64,000 nucleotides of DNA from Thermaerobacter sp. FW80 (GTDB taxonomy: Bacteria; Bacillota; Sulfobacillia; Thermaerobacterales; Thermaerobacteraceae). Below, piece by piece: positions 54,767 to 63,823 of the stretch. The stretch's first letter is position 1. Every line of letters starts with the position of its first letter. The stretch spans positions 248,001-312,000 of the forward strand of contig NZ_CP037895.1 of the NCBI RefSeq assembly GCF_004634385.1, given 5' to 3'. A model generated the notes under the pieces. The model was not told the DNA's origin. It made no database searches and worked only from the letters and a program-made list of their open reading frames with translations. Position numbers and translations under genes: made by a program.

Positions 54767-56266
54767 GTGCCGGGGAACCCCGAACTCGTGCGGCTGATCC
54801 ACGAGGAGATCCGGCGCCACGGCGCCATCCCCTTCGCGCGCTACATGGACCTGGCCCTCCACCACCCCGAGCACGGCTACTACGCCCAGGAGCGGCCGCT
54901 CATCGGGCGGGAGGGGGACTTCCTCACCTCGCCCTCCTTCCACCCCGCCTTCGCGCGCACCGTGTGGCGGCAGGTGCGAGAGATGCTGGCGGTGCTCGGA
55001 TTCCGGCCGGGCGCGTCGGCTGCGGCCGTCGGGCGCCCCCACGCCACCGGCGCACCGCGGGACCGGCGGGGCCTCAAGGGGGTCGTCGGCACGCTGCGCG
55101 ATGGTGCCCGCCGGCGGCGCTCCCCGGCCCGCATCCTGGAGATCGGCGCCGGCGGGGGCCACCTGGCCCGCGACCTGCTGCTGGCGGCTCGGGCCGACGG
55201 CTACGGTCCCGGCGAGCTGGAGTACGTCATCGTCGACGAGAGCCGCCGGCTCCAGGAGCGCCAGCGGGCGTTGATCGCCGCCGCCTGGCCCGAGGCGCCC
55301 GTGCGCTGGGTGCCGCGGGTGGAACAGGCCGGCCCCGTGCACGTCGTCCTGATGAACGAGCTCATGAGCGCCTTCCCGGTGCACCGCCTGGTGTGCAGGC
55401 CGGCGGAGCAGGCTGGCTCGGCCAACCCCCCGCCTGCGGGCATCGGGGTCCCGGCCGGCGGCGGAGCCGTGCCGGCCGCGATGGGTGGCGGGAGCGGCGG
55501 CCGCAGCGGCAGCCCGCAGTTTGGGGCCGGCGTCGGCGGCGTCCCCGGTGCGGGTCGGCGGCCACCGGGACGAAGCGGTGATCACCAGCACCCGTGCGAG
55601 TGGCGGGAGCTGTACGTCACGGTGCAGGACGGCCGGTTCGTCCAGGTGGAGGGGCCGGTCAGCGAGCCGCGGGCCGTGGAGATCCTTCGCCAGGAGGGGG
55701 TCGAGCCGCAGCCGGGCCAGATCGTCGACGTCAACGTGGCGGCGGGGGACATGCTGCGCACCATCGCCGGCGCCCTGGCGCCACGGGCGTTCGTCATCAC
55801 CGTCGACTACGGCGGCCCGGCGGAGGTGGTCTACAGCCCCCAGCGGCCGCAGGGCACCCTCCGCGGCTACTACCGGCAGCAGGTCCTCGACGACCCCTTC
55901 GCCCGCCCGGGCGAGCAGGACATCACGGCCGACCTGGACTTCACCTACCTGCAGCGCGTCGGCCGCAGCCTCGGCCTGCGCGACCTGGGCCTGATCCCGC
56001 AGGGCGCCTTCCTGCTGAACCTGGGCATCGAGGAGGCCGAGGCCCTGCCGCTGGCCCGGAGGGCGTGGCAGGGGGACCTGGCGGCCGACCAGGAGATGCA
56101 GCGGGTGTACGCCCTGTACGCACCCGAGGGGTTGGGCGAGGCGTTCTGGGTGCTGATCCAGGCCCGGGGATTTCGCTGGCGCGCGCCGCGCCTCAAGGGC
56201 CTGCGATCCCCCTGGCCGACGCCGCCATCGCTGGGCGAGCTGATGGCCAAGGCCCGGCAAGCGTAG
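54767..56266 (+). CDS. MidA/NDUFAF7-like SAM-dependent methyltransferase
   Basis: 499 residues from GTG 54767 (AGGGAGGG about 6 nt upstream). The N-terminal LIHEEIRRHGAIPFARYMDLAL, HPEHGYYAQ and GREGDFLTSPSFHPAFA are diagnostic of the MidA (DUF185) family. SAM motif I is ARILEIGAGGGHLARDLL. DYGGPAEVVYSPQRPQGTLRGYY and ADLDFTYLQR are further family blocks. The mitochondrial relative methylates an arginine of a complex I subunit; bacterial targets are unknown. Two inserts interrupt the enzyme: an Arg-rich loop (about 85-125) and a Gly/Ala/Ser-rich loop (about 210-275). These make it longer than the usual 350-390 residues. Confidence 0.85.
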   Translation: MPGNPELVRLIHEEIRRHGAIPFARYMDLALHHPEHGYYAQERPLIGREGDFLTSPSFHPAFARTVWRQVREMLAVLGFRPGASAAAVGRPHATGAPRDRRGLKGVVGTLRDGARRRRSPARILEIGAGGGHLARDLLLAARADGYGPGELEYVIVDESRRLQERQRALIAAAWPEAPVRWVPRVEQAGPVHVVLMNELMSAFPVHRLVCRPAEQAGSANPPPAGIGVPAGGGAVPAAMGGGSGGRSGSPQFGAGVGGVPGAGRRPPGRSGDHQHPCEWRELYVTVQDGRFVQVEGPVSEPRAVEILRQEGVEPQPGQIVDVNVAAGDMLRTIAGALAPRAFVITVDYGGPAEVVYSPQRPQGTLRGYYRQQVLDDPFARPGEQDITADLDFTYLQRVGRSLGLRDLGLIPQGAFLLNLGIEEAEALPLARRAWQGDLAADQEMQRVYALYAPEGLGEAFWVLIQARGFRWRAPRLKGLRSPWPTPPSLGELMAKARQA

Positions 56267-56401
56267 GCGCCCCCTGCCCCGCCCTGCCCTCGGTGTTCAC
56301 CCGATGGACGCGGCCATCGCGCGTCCGCGCCTGCCACGGGCCGCCTTCGCCGGCCGAGACGCATCCCACCGCGAAGGACGACATCGCGGGCGCTGCCAAG
56401 G

Positions 56402-58768
56402 TCAGCCCACGCCCAGCGCCCGCCGCAGCCCCTCCCAGTCCGTCTGCGGCGGCGAGCAGGTGAAGTTGCGGCAGACGTACGCCACGGGCCGCCCGTCCAC
56501 CGGGTCGCGTCCCTCCCACACCGCCCGCCGCTCGGTACCGGCGCCGGGCGACCGCACCGTCAAGAGAAGCCCCGGCAGGTAGTACCCGGCCAGCCGCCGG
56601 CGCCATTCGGCGATCACCGGCGCCGCCGGGTCGCCCACCAGGGTGACCTCGGTGTACCCCTCCAGCTGATCGGCTTGGAGCAGCACCGTGCTGGCCATGG
56701 CCAGCGGCTGCTCCTCCGCCATGGCCGCCGTCCGGCGCAGGTACGCCTCGGCCGTGCGCCGGTAGGCCGGATCCCCCGTGATCACCGCCAGCCGCGCCAG
56801 GGCCGAGGCCGCCGCCGCGCCTCCCGCCGGAACGGCCTGGTCGAAGAGCTCCACCGGTCGCACCAGGGGCGTCCCCGCCTCCTCGGGCGCGTCGTAGAAG
56901 ACCCCGGCCGTCTCGTCCCAGAACCCGTCGATCATCGGCCGCGCCAGCCGATCGGCCTCGTCCAGCCACCGCGGGTCGCCGTCGGCGGCGTGGAGGGCCA
57001 GCAGCCCCTCCATCAGGAAGGCGTAGTCCTGCAAGAAGCCGGGCACGTCCAGGGGCCGGCCGCGGTAGGCGTGGAGCAGCCGCCCGTCCGGCCGTCGCAA
57101 GGTATCCAGGACGAACGCGGCCGCCCGGCGGGCCGCCGCGGCGTAGCCGGGTTCGTCCAGCACGGGGGCGGCCTGGGCCAAGGCGGCGATCATGAGGCCG
57201 TTCCAGCCCACCAGGATCTTGTCGTCGCGACCGGGCGGGGTGCGACGCCGCCGGGCCTCCAAGAGGCGCCGGCGGATGGACTCCAGGCGCCGGGTCAGCT
57301 CGGCGGGGTCGGTCCCGAGCTCCCGGGCCAACGCCGGCAGGTCCGCATCCGCCACCGCCCGGTAGAGCACCGTGGTCCCGTCCTCGAAGTTGCCCTCCTC
57401 GGTGACGCCGAACCAGCGGGCGGCCAGATCGGCGTCGTCAGGATCGCCCAGGGCCTCCCGCAGCTGGTCCGGCGTCCAGACGTAGTAGGCGCCCTCGCGC
57501 CCGTCGCTGTCCGCGTCCAGGGTGCTGATGAAGGCGCCCTCGGGCGCCGCCATCTCCCGGAGCACGAAGTCCAGGGTCCGCCGCGCCACCCCGGCGTAGA
57601 AGGGGTCGCCGGTGACCCGGTGGGCGTCGAGGTAGAGCGGCACCAGCTGCGCCTGGTCGTAGAGCATCTTCTCGAAGTGGGGGACGAGCCACGCCCGGTC
57701 GGTGGCGTAGCGGTGGAAGCCGCCTCCCAGGTGGTCGAACAGGCCCCCCATGGCCATGGCCTGCAGGGTGTGGAGGGCCATGTCCAGGTAGCGCTGGGCA
57801 CCGCCGGGATCGGTGGACGGGGAGCTCGGGTCGGCCGGGTTCCGGGGTCCCGGGGCGGGCCCCGGGCCGCCGGCGGAGGGGGTGAGGTGGGCCGCAGCCG
57901 GGTCGGTCGCTCCCCGACGGCTCGAGAGCGGCGCCCTGGGTCCGAGCGCCCCCGCCCGCAGCAGGACCGCCACCCCCGTGGCGTGCGGGAACTTGGGCGC
58001 CCGCCCGAAGCCCCCGTATTCGGGGTCGTAGCTGCGGGCGATGCGGGACGCCGCCCGCTCGAGCCACCGCCGGGCCGCCTCGCGGGAGGGTCCCGTTCCT
58101 ACGGGGATGGCGGCGACGGTCGCATCCGCCACCCGGCCCTCGCCCCGCGCCGCGCCTGGGTCTTCATCGCCCCCGGCCCGTCCACCGTCCCCGTCACCGG
58201 CCCCGGCCCGCACCGTTTCCGCCGGTTCGTCCGCGCCCGCCGGTCCCCCCGCCGAACGCCGCAGGATCTCCACGACGCGGTTGGCCACCCGCTCCACCTC
58301 GTCCCGCCGGTTCCGGTACGCGTCCAGCACCGCCTCGAGCACCTTGGGGAAACCCGGCAGGCCGTGGCGGTCTTCCGGCGGGAAGTAGGTCCCGGCGAAG
58401 AAGGGCTTCAGGTCGGGCGTCAGGAACACCGTGAGCGGCCAGCCGCCGCCGGAACCCAGGATCTGGGCCGCCGTCTGGTACACCTGGTCGAGATCGGGTC
58501 GCTCCTCGCGGTCGACCTTGACGTTGACGAACCCGCGATTCATCCGCTCGGCGATGGCCGGGTCCTCGAAGCACTCCCGCTCCATGACGTGGCACCAGTG
58601 GCAGGCCGCATAGCCGATGCTGAGCAGGATGGGCCGGTCCTCGGCCCGGGCGCGCTCCAACGCTTCAGGGCCCCACGGGTACCAGTCCACGGGATTGTAG
58701 GCGTGCTGCTGCAGGTAGGGCGAGGCCTCGTGGATCAGCCGGTTGGGCCGTCGGTGCGGCGCGGCCAT
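56402..58768 (-). CDS. YyaL-type DUF255 thioredoxin-like protein
   Basis: 788 residues from ATG 58768 (AAGGGAGG 7 nt upstream). Residues 1-160 are the thioredoxin-like DUF255 domain: LIHEASPYLQQHAYNPVDWY, SIGYAACHWCHVMERE with the Cys-x-x-Cys site, and GGGWPLTVFLTPDLKPF. The rest is an (alpha/alpha)6-barrel-like part (GGGFHRYATDRAWLVPHFEKM, STLDADSDGREGAYYVWTPDQL, KILVGWNGLMIAALA). It ends with NFTCSPPQTDWEGL. Gly/Ala-rich inserts lie near 170-220 and 265-300. The family is widespread (human spermatogenesis-associated protein 20), function unresolved. Confidence 0.9.
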   Translation of the reverse strand: MAAPHRRPNRLIHEASPYLQQHAYNPVDWYPWGPEALERARAEDRPILLSIGYAACHWCHVMERECFEDPAIAERMNRGFVNVKVDREERPDLDQVYQTAAQILGSGGGWPLTVFLTPDLKPFFAGTYFPPEDRHGLPGFPKVLEAVLDAYRNRRDEVERVANRVVEILRRSAGGPAGADEPAETVRAGAGDGDGGRAGGDEDPGAARGEGRVADATVAAIPVGTGPSREAARRWLERAASRIARSYDPEYGGFGRAPKFPHATGVAVLLRAGALGPRAPLSSRRGATDPAAAHLTPSAGGPGPAPGPRNPADPSSPSTDPGGAQRYLDMALHTLQAMAMGGLFDHLGGGFHRYATDRAWLVPHFEKMLYDQAQLVPLYLDAHRVTGDPFYAGVARRTLDFVLREMAAPEGAFISTLDADSDGREGAYYVWTPDQLREALGDPDDADLAARWFGVTEEGNFEDGTTVLYRAVADADLPALARELGTDPAELTRRLESIRRRLLEARRRRTPPGRDDKILVGWNGLMIAALAQAAPVLDEPGYAAAARRAAAFVLDTLRRPDGRLLHAYRGRPLDVPGFLQDYAFLMEGLLALHAADGDPRWLDEADRLARPMIDGFWDETAGVFYDAPEEAGTPLVRPVELFDQAVPAGGAAAASALARLAVITGDPAYRRTAEAYLRRTAAMAEEQPLAMASTVLLQADQLEGYTEVTLVGDPAAPVIAEWRRRLAGYYLPGLLLTVRSPGAGTERRAVWEGRDPVDGRPVAYVCRNFTCSPPQTDWEGLRRALGVG

Positions 58769-59150
58769 GGGACGGCCTCCCTTCTTCGCGGCTTCGGGTG
58801 GGCCGTTGGGGCCAGACGGGCCCGCGGTCCCCGGAGCGGCGGTGCGGCGGCGGCTCAAGCCGCCGGCACCGGCAGGGGCGGGTGACGCCGCTGCGCCGGG
58901 TGCAGCCGCCGCCGCTCTTCCCATCGTATCATGCTCGCCGCCGATGCTCGCCGCGGCGGCCCTCGCCGGCGTGCCCCGTGCCCTCGGGCTAGGCGCCGGC
59001 CGTCCCCCTCGCGGGCCCGGGCGAATCCGGCCCGCACCCGAGCAATGGCGGAGACGGCGGGCGATATACTGAGGGCGAACGAATCGGCACGGGCACAAGA
59101 GGTGCGCAACCAGGGGGACGGGCGGCACCCGTCCCCCGAGGGGGATCGGC
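58769..59150. other. About 380 bp divergent region between the YyaL and TlpA-type genes
   Basis: No gene recognised. TATACT at 59065-59070 is a good -10 for the plus-strand TlpA gene, though no matching -35 is present. On the minus strand TGATACGAT (58926-58934) has the form of an extended -10 for the YyaL gene. Confidence 0.35.
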
Positions 59151-59858
59151 ATGGGAGCGCGCCAGCGGATCGCGCTGACCGTGGGCCTGCTCTTGCTGCT
59201 GGCGGGGATCGCCCTCGCCACCGGCCTAGCGGGCCGCGTCGACCATGACCCCCGTGGGCCCGGGGCGGGCGAAGGCGCAGGGCCCGCGACGCCCGCGCCC
59301 GACACGCCGTCCCCGGGCGGACCGCCCGGGGACCCCGGGGAGGCGCCCGGCGATGCCCCGGCGCCCGCGCCGGATTCGTCCGTCCGCACCCCCGTTCCCC
59401 CGCCCCCGGGCACCCCGGTGGTGGCGCCCGGCACGCCCGCGCCGGACTTCGAGCTCCGGAACCTGGACGGGCGACCGGTTCGACTGTCGGACTTCCGGGG
59501 CAAGGTGGTCTTCCTCAACTTCTGGGCGAGCTGGTGCTACCCGTGCCGCCAGGAGATGCCCGAGATCCGGAAGTTGGTCGCGGAGGAACCCGACGACCTG
59601 GTGGTCCTGGGCGTCACCACCAGCGACAAGGCCAGCCCCCAGGAGATCAAAGACTTCGTGGAAGCAAATGGCTACGACTGGACGTTCGTCTACGATGAGG
59701 GGAGCCGCGTGGGACGGCTCTACCGCGTCACCTTCATCCCGACCAGCTACTTCATCGACCCGGGCGGCGTCGTGCGGGCGCGATACATCGGACCGATGAC
59801 CGTGGAGCAGATGCGCGAGTACGTCCAACGCGCCCGCACGGCCGGCGCGACGGAGTGA
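59151..59858 (+). CDS. TlpA/ResA-family thiol-disulfide oxidoreductase
   Basis: 235 residues from ATG 59151 (GAGGGGG about 7 nt upstream). The N-terminal helix (IALTVGLLLLLAGIALATGLAG) anchors the protein to the outer face of the membrane. A Pro/Gly/Ala-rich spacer of about 65 residues leads to the thioredoxin fold (about 92-230) with FRGKVVFLNFWASWCYPCRQEMP (active site Cys129-Tyr-Pro-Cys132) and VTFIPTSYFIDPGGVV with the cis-Pro. Family members reduce disulfides in apocytochrome c or other exported proteins. No cytochrome maturation gene is adjacent, so the partner is open. Confidence 0.88.
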   Translation: MGARQRIALTVGLLLLLAGIALATGLAGRVDHDPRGPGAGEGAGPATPAPDTPSPGGPPGDPGEAPGDAPAPAPDSSVRTPVPPPPGTPVVAPGTPAPDFELRNLDGRPVRLSDFRGKVVFLNFWASWCYPCRQEMPEIRKLVAEEPDDLVVLGVTTSDKASPQEIKDFVEANGYDWTFVYDEGSRVGRLYRVTFIPTSYFIDPGGVVRARYIGPMTVEQMREYVQRARTAGATE

Positions 59859-59871
59859 GGGCCCGGCCGAC

Positions 59872-60427
59872 TCAGGTCGACCGCGGCGCCGGCGATCCCT
59901 TCAGGGCCGCCTCGATCACCTCGACCAGCCGCTGGCGGATCACGCAGTGGGAGAAGGCGAAGGCTTCGGTCATCATCTCCCGGATCTCGTTCGCCGTCAG
60001 GTCCGCGAAGCAGTTCACGTACAGCGGCGCCAGCTGGTTCGCGAAGTAGCTGAAGATGCCCCGTTCCACCAGTCCGCGGACAATGCGCTGCCGATCCAGG
60101 CTGAAGTCGTCGACCATGGCCATGGCGTCCTCGACCAGGGCGCGAACCCGCCCGACCAACCATCCCTCCTCCCGCGCCAGCCAGGCATCGGTCCCCAGGC
60201 GTCGCTTCAAGGCGAGAATCGGCCGGATTCGGCGCATGTACTCGCAGTTGGGATCCGAGACCGCCAGACCCTGGACGCCGACGTCCTTGTAGGTCCAGAT
60301 CGTCCAGTGCTGGTCGTACGCGTTGAAGATGTCCAGCTGATCCGCCAGGGCTTTGAGCCGCGCCGCATCGCTGTTCGACCACTGGTTCACGGGGCCGTCG
60401 AAGAGGGCTCCGAACTCGCCGACCCAT
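59872..60427 (-). pseudogene. Glycoside hydrolase family 5 gene, C-terminal piece
   Basis: Minus-strand piece that starts at the IS junction with VGEFGALFDG, the block carrying the catalytic nucleophile Glu of GH5, and continues HWTIWTYKDVGVQGL to a stop at 59872. A helical C-terminal region of about 120 residues follows. In the intact gene this would follow the piece at 61854-62409. Removing IS256 copy 2 and one duplicate CCGACCCAT rejoins AWVGEFG in frame. An internal GTG (NQWSNSD) could start a short product without activity. Confidence 0.85.
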
Positions 60428-61853
60428 GGTGACGTCCTAAACTGTCTGTAAACGCGAAGCGGTCTGGGCTACCATCGGTGGCGTCGGAAAACTCGCCCCA
60501 GCTGGGGCACACCGAGGAGGACCCAGACCTATGTCCAGGATACCACCCAGCCAGCAGTTGGCGGAGCTGGCCCGGCAGCTGGCCGCGCAGGCCCGGGAGG
60601 GTACTGAGGTCGAGGACCTGACCCATGCCCTCGTCCGCCTGGGCGCCCGCAAGCTCATCCAGGAGCTGCTGGAGGCAGAGGTCACGGAGCTTTTGGGGCG
60701 CGGACGCTACGAGCGGCGCGAGCCTGGCCAGGAAGGCGCCCGCAACGGCTACAAGCCGCGGACGCTGCGTTGCGCCGAGGGGCGGCTCGAGATCGACGTC
60801 CCCCAGGTGCGGGGCATGGAGGGACTGTGCCAGCCCACGCTGTGGAGGGCCCTCAAGCGGCGGACGGACGTGCTGGAGCGCCTGGTGGTGGAGATGTACG
60901 CCCGGGGCCTCTCTACCCGGGACATCGAGGATGCGCTGGCGGAGCTGGCGGGCAGCGAAGCGCCGCTTTTGAGCCGGTCCACCGTGAGCCGGATCACCGA
61001 GGCGCTCCACGAGGAGTTCGAGGCCTTTGCCCAGCGGGACCTGTCAGGCCTCGACGTGGTGTACCTGTTCGCCGACGCCATCTACGAGTCGCTGCGCCGG
61101 CAGGCGGGCTGCCGTGAGGGCATCCTGGTCACCTGGGCCATCTTGAGCGACGGCAGCAAGGTGCTGGTGCACCTGAGCCTGGGCAACAAGGAGCGCTACG
61201 AGGACTGGCTGGAGCACTTCCGGGATCTGGTGCGCCGGGGGCTGAAGACGCCGCTGACGGTGACGACGGACGGGGCGCCGGGGCTGATCCAGGCGGTGGA
61301 AGCCATGTGGCCGGAGGCGGAGCGCATCCGCTGCTGGGTGCACAAGATGCGGAACGTGCTGGACAAGGTGCCGGAGGAGGCGCGGCCCGTGCTCAAGCCC
61401 TACCTGGAGGCGATCCGGGACGCACCGGATATCGAGCAGGGCCGGCGGCTGGTGGCCGAGGTGGTGGAGCGGTTCGGGCGGGAGTATCCCTCGGCCATGC
61501 GGAGCCTGCAGGAGGACCTGGAAGCGAGCCTGGCGCACCTGCGGCTACCCGCCGCCCACCGCAAGCATGTCCGGACCACCAACCTGGTGGAGCGCAGCTT
61601 CGAGGAGGAGCGGCGGCGCGCCAAGGTGATCCCGCGGTTTCGGAGCGAGCGGGAGTGCCTGAAGCTAGTCTTCGCCGTGCTGTGGCGGGCGAGTGAGCGC
61701 TGGCGGCGGGTGCAGTTCAGCGAGCACGAACGAAAGCAGCTGGAGCGCTACATCGAGGAGCGGCAACGGCAAAGAGCGGCGCAGAAAGAGGTTTCACCCG
61801 CTGCCACCGTGGCATGACCCAGACCGCTTTTACAGACAGTTCGGGACTTGACC
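60428..61853 (+). mobile_element. IS256-family element, copy 2 (1,426 bp), in the GH5 gene
   Basis: Same ends, length and transposase as the copy at 45774-47199. Flanked by its own 9-bp target duplication CCGACCCAT (60419-60427 and 61854-61862), so it inserted independently. Both copies have the same orientation and enclose 13.2 kb. Confidence 0.92.
60531..61817 (+). CDS. IS256-family (mutator-type) transposase, copy 2
   Basis: 428 residues, identical to the transposase at 45877-47163, with the same Asp ([10 protein letters not shown]), Asp (VTTDGAPGL) and Glu (NLVERSFEE) catalytic candidates. Intact and probably active. Inserted in opposite orientation to the GH5 gene. Confidence 0.95.
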   Translation: MSRIPPSQQLAELARQLAAQAREGTEVEDLTHALVRLGARKLIQELLEAEVTELLGRGRYERREPGQEGARNGYKPRTLRCAEGRLEIDVPQVRGMEGLCQPTLWRALKRRTDVLERLVVEMYARGLSTRDIEDALAELAGSEAPLLSRSTVSRITEALHEEFEAFAQRDLSGLDVVYLFADAIYESLRRQAGCREGILVTWAILSDGSKVLVHLSLGNKERYEDWLEHFRDLVRRGLKTPLTVTTDGAPGLIQAVEAMWPEAERIRCWVHKMRNVLDKVPEEARPVLKPYLEAIRDAPDIEQGRRLVAEVVERFGREYPSAMRSLQEDLEASLAHLRLPAAHRKHVRTTNLVERSFEEERRRAKVIPRFRSERECLKLVFAVLWRASERWRRVQFSEHERKQLERYIEERQRQRAAQKEVSPAATVA

Positions 61854-62409
61854 CCGACCCATGCCGGATGGTCTTGCTCGATCAGCCATCGGCTGACCTC
61901 GAGGAACGTCCTCTCCATGAAGGAGCGGTCGACGTAGAGGTCACCGATCCAGCCGGGATACATGCGCGCCCGATGGGTGACGATGGTGTAGTTGTGCGAA
62001 CTGAAGACGATGTTGTCCTTGAAGTCCACCTCGAGCCCCGCGAAGTCGCGGGAGAAGTTGTTCCCTTCGAGGAACACGATGTGATCGGGATCCACCTCGC
62101 GGATGGCGGCGATCCATTCGTTGTAGAGATCGTTGAGCATCTGGATGGAGGGCGCGTTGGGCTCGTTCAAGAGATTGTATCCCGCGACGGCGGGCTCCCC
62201 GCGATAGTGCCGCGCGATGTGTCGCCAGAGCTCACGCCCCCGGATCTGATAATTCCGGTCGTGCCACAACAACGAGACGCCGTGGGCGTTGTCCGAGTGC
62301 CAGTGTTCGTTCTGCCATCCCGGAGCCGCATGCAAGTCGAGGATCACGTAGATGCCAGCCTCGCGCGCAGCCGCGATGGCCCGGTCGAGGTGATGGAATC
62401 CCCGCGCTC
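61854..62409 (-). pseudogene. Glycoside hydrolase family 5 gene, middle piece
   Basis: Reads LDRAIAAAREAGIYVILDLH, AAPGWQNEHWHSDNAHG, then YNLLNEPNAP with the GH5 acid/base Asn-Glu-Pro, and FSSHNYTIVTHRARMYPGW, to AWV at the IS copy 2 junction. These are classical endoglucanase/mannanase-type GH5 blocks. Upstream it is broken by the second IS256-family element at 62410-63823. At that junction the frame GFHHLDR does not line up exactly with the N-terminal piece, so an additional small change has occurred. Confidence 0.88.
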
Positions 62410-63823
62410 GGTTAAAGTCCCGGGTAGTGGTGGACTTTCCGGCCAGGGTTTAGGCGTGGCTGGTGGCCGTTGACAGCAGCGGTCACCGGCGGCTTCCCTT
62501 CGGGTTGGACAAACCCGAGCACGAAGGGAGGTCGGACCACCGGTGACCGCTGACTTCAGGATGGCACTTCTCGAACTGCTGCGCCAGTACCAGGGCGAGC
62601 CCGAGGTCGACGCCCTGCGGGAGGGCCTGCGCTGGCTCGCCCAGCAGCTGATGGAGGTCGAGGTCAGCGAACTCATCGGCGCCCAGCGCTACGAGCGCAC
62701 CCCGTCGCGCACTACCTACCGAAACGGGTACCGCCCCCGGCGCTGGGACACGCGCGTGGGCACCATCGAGCTGCAGATCCCGAAGTTACGCCGCGGCAGC
62801 TACTTCCCCAGCCTCTTGAAGCCGCGGCGGCGCGCGGAGCGGGCCTTGCTGGCCGTGGTGCAGGAGGCCTACGTGCACGGGGTGAGCACGCGCAAGGTGG
62901 ACGAGCTGGTCCAGGCGCTGGGCGTCGGGGGCTTGAGCAAGAGCGAGGTCTCCCGCATCTGCGCCGAGCTGGACGAGCACATGGAGCGCTTTCGGAACCG
63001 GCCGCTGGAAGGCGAGTACCCCTACGTGTGGCTGGACGCCAAGGCGGTGAAGGTGCGGCAAGACGGACGGGTGGTGAACATGGCGGCCGTGATCGCCGTG
63101 GGTGTGCGGGAGACAGGGGAACGGGAGGTCCTGGGGTTCGACGTGGGCGCGGCCGAGACGTACGAGTTCTGGCTGGACTTCCTACGTCGCCTGGTGGCCC
63201 GGGGGCTGAAGGGCGTGCGGCTGGTGATCTCGGACGCCCACGAGGGCCTCAAGCGAGCCATCGGTGAGGTGCTGGCAGGCGCCACGTGGCAGCGGTGCCG
63301 GGTGCACTTCATGCGGAACCTGCTGGCGCGGGTGCCCAAGCACGCCCAGTCCATGGTGGCAGCGCTGGTACGGACCATCTTCGCCCAGCCGGACCGTGCC
63401 TCGGCTCGGCAGCAGCTGGAGCAGGTGGCGGCAAACTTGGAGCGGCGGTTCCCCCAGGTGGCGAGCCTGCTGCGGGAGGCCGCGGAGGAGGTTTTGGCCT
63501 ACATGGACTTCCCGCCGGAGCACTGGCGGGGGATCCACTCGACGAACGTCCTGGAGCGGCTGAACCGCGAGCTGGCGCGGCGGTGCGACGTGGTGGGCAT
63601 CTTCCCGAACGTGGCGGCGGTGCTGCGCCTGCTGGGTGCGCTGCTGGAGGAGCAGCAGGACGAGTGGCTGGTGCAGCGGCGGTACTTTAGCCAGGCGTCG
63701 ATGGCGAAGCTCAAGGGCGGTGACGCGTTGGGGAGTGACTCGGTGAGCGCCTTGGCTGTTGCAGCGAGGTAAGCCCATGGAACCCGAGGGGGAGCCGCTT
63801 TTCCACCACTTGCCGGGACACGG
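62410..63823 (+). mobile_element. Second, different IS256-family element in the GH5 gene
   Basis: The left end carries GTCCCGGGTAGTGGTGGA and the right end, read inwards, GTCCCGGCAAGTGGTGGA, as imperfect terminal repeats. A 9-bp flank CCCGCGCTC (62401-62409) and CCCCCGCTC (63824-63832) would be a target duplication with one mismatch. The exact limits are uncertain by a few bases. It is unrelated at protein level in detail to copies 1 and 2, though of the same family. Confidence 0.75.
62543..63772 (+). CDS. IS256-family transposase (second type)
   Basis: 409 residues from the start at 62543. Catalytic candidates: Asp in YVWLDAKAVKVR, Asp in LVISDAHEGLKRA, Glu in IHSTNVLERLNRE; RCRVHFMRNLLARV is the conserved Cys-x2-His region. 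YRNGYRPRRWDTRVG and LQIPKLRRGSYFP are strongly family-typical. No frameshift, so it is probably active. Encoded opposite to the GH5 gene. Confidence 0.94.
   Translation: MTADFRMALLELLRQYQGEPEVDALREGLRWLAQQLMEVEVSELIGAQRYERTPSRTTYRNGYRPRRWDTRVGTIELQIPKLRRGSYFPSLLKPRRRAERALLAVVQEAYVHGVSTRKVDELVQALGVGGLSKSEVSRICAELDEHMERFRNRPLEGEYPYVWLDAKAVKVRQDGRVVNMAAVIAVGVRETGEREVLGFDVGAAETYEFWLDFLRRLVARGLKGVRLVISDAHEGLKRAIGEVLAGATWQRCRVHFMRNLLARVPKHAQSMVAALVRTIFAQPDRASARQQLEQVAANLERRFPQVASLLREAAEEVLAYMDFPPEHWRGIHSTNVLERLNRELARRCDVVGIFPNVAAVLRLLGALLEEQQDEWLVQRRYFSQASMAKLKGGDALGSDSVSALAVAAR

Noticed and set aside
45774-61853. Composite transposon formed by the two IS256 copies
   Set aside because: Each copy has its own distinct 9-bp target duplication (GCCGGCGGA and CCGACCCAT), which shows two separate insertions rather than movement of the whole 16-kb unit.
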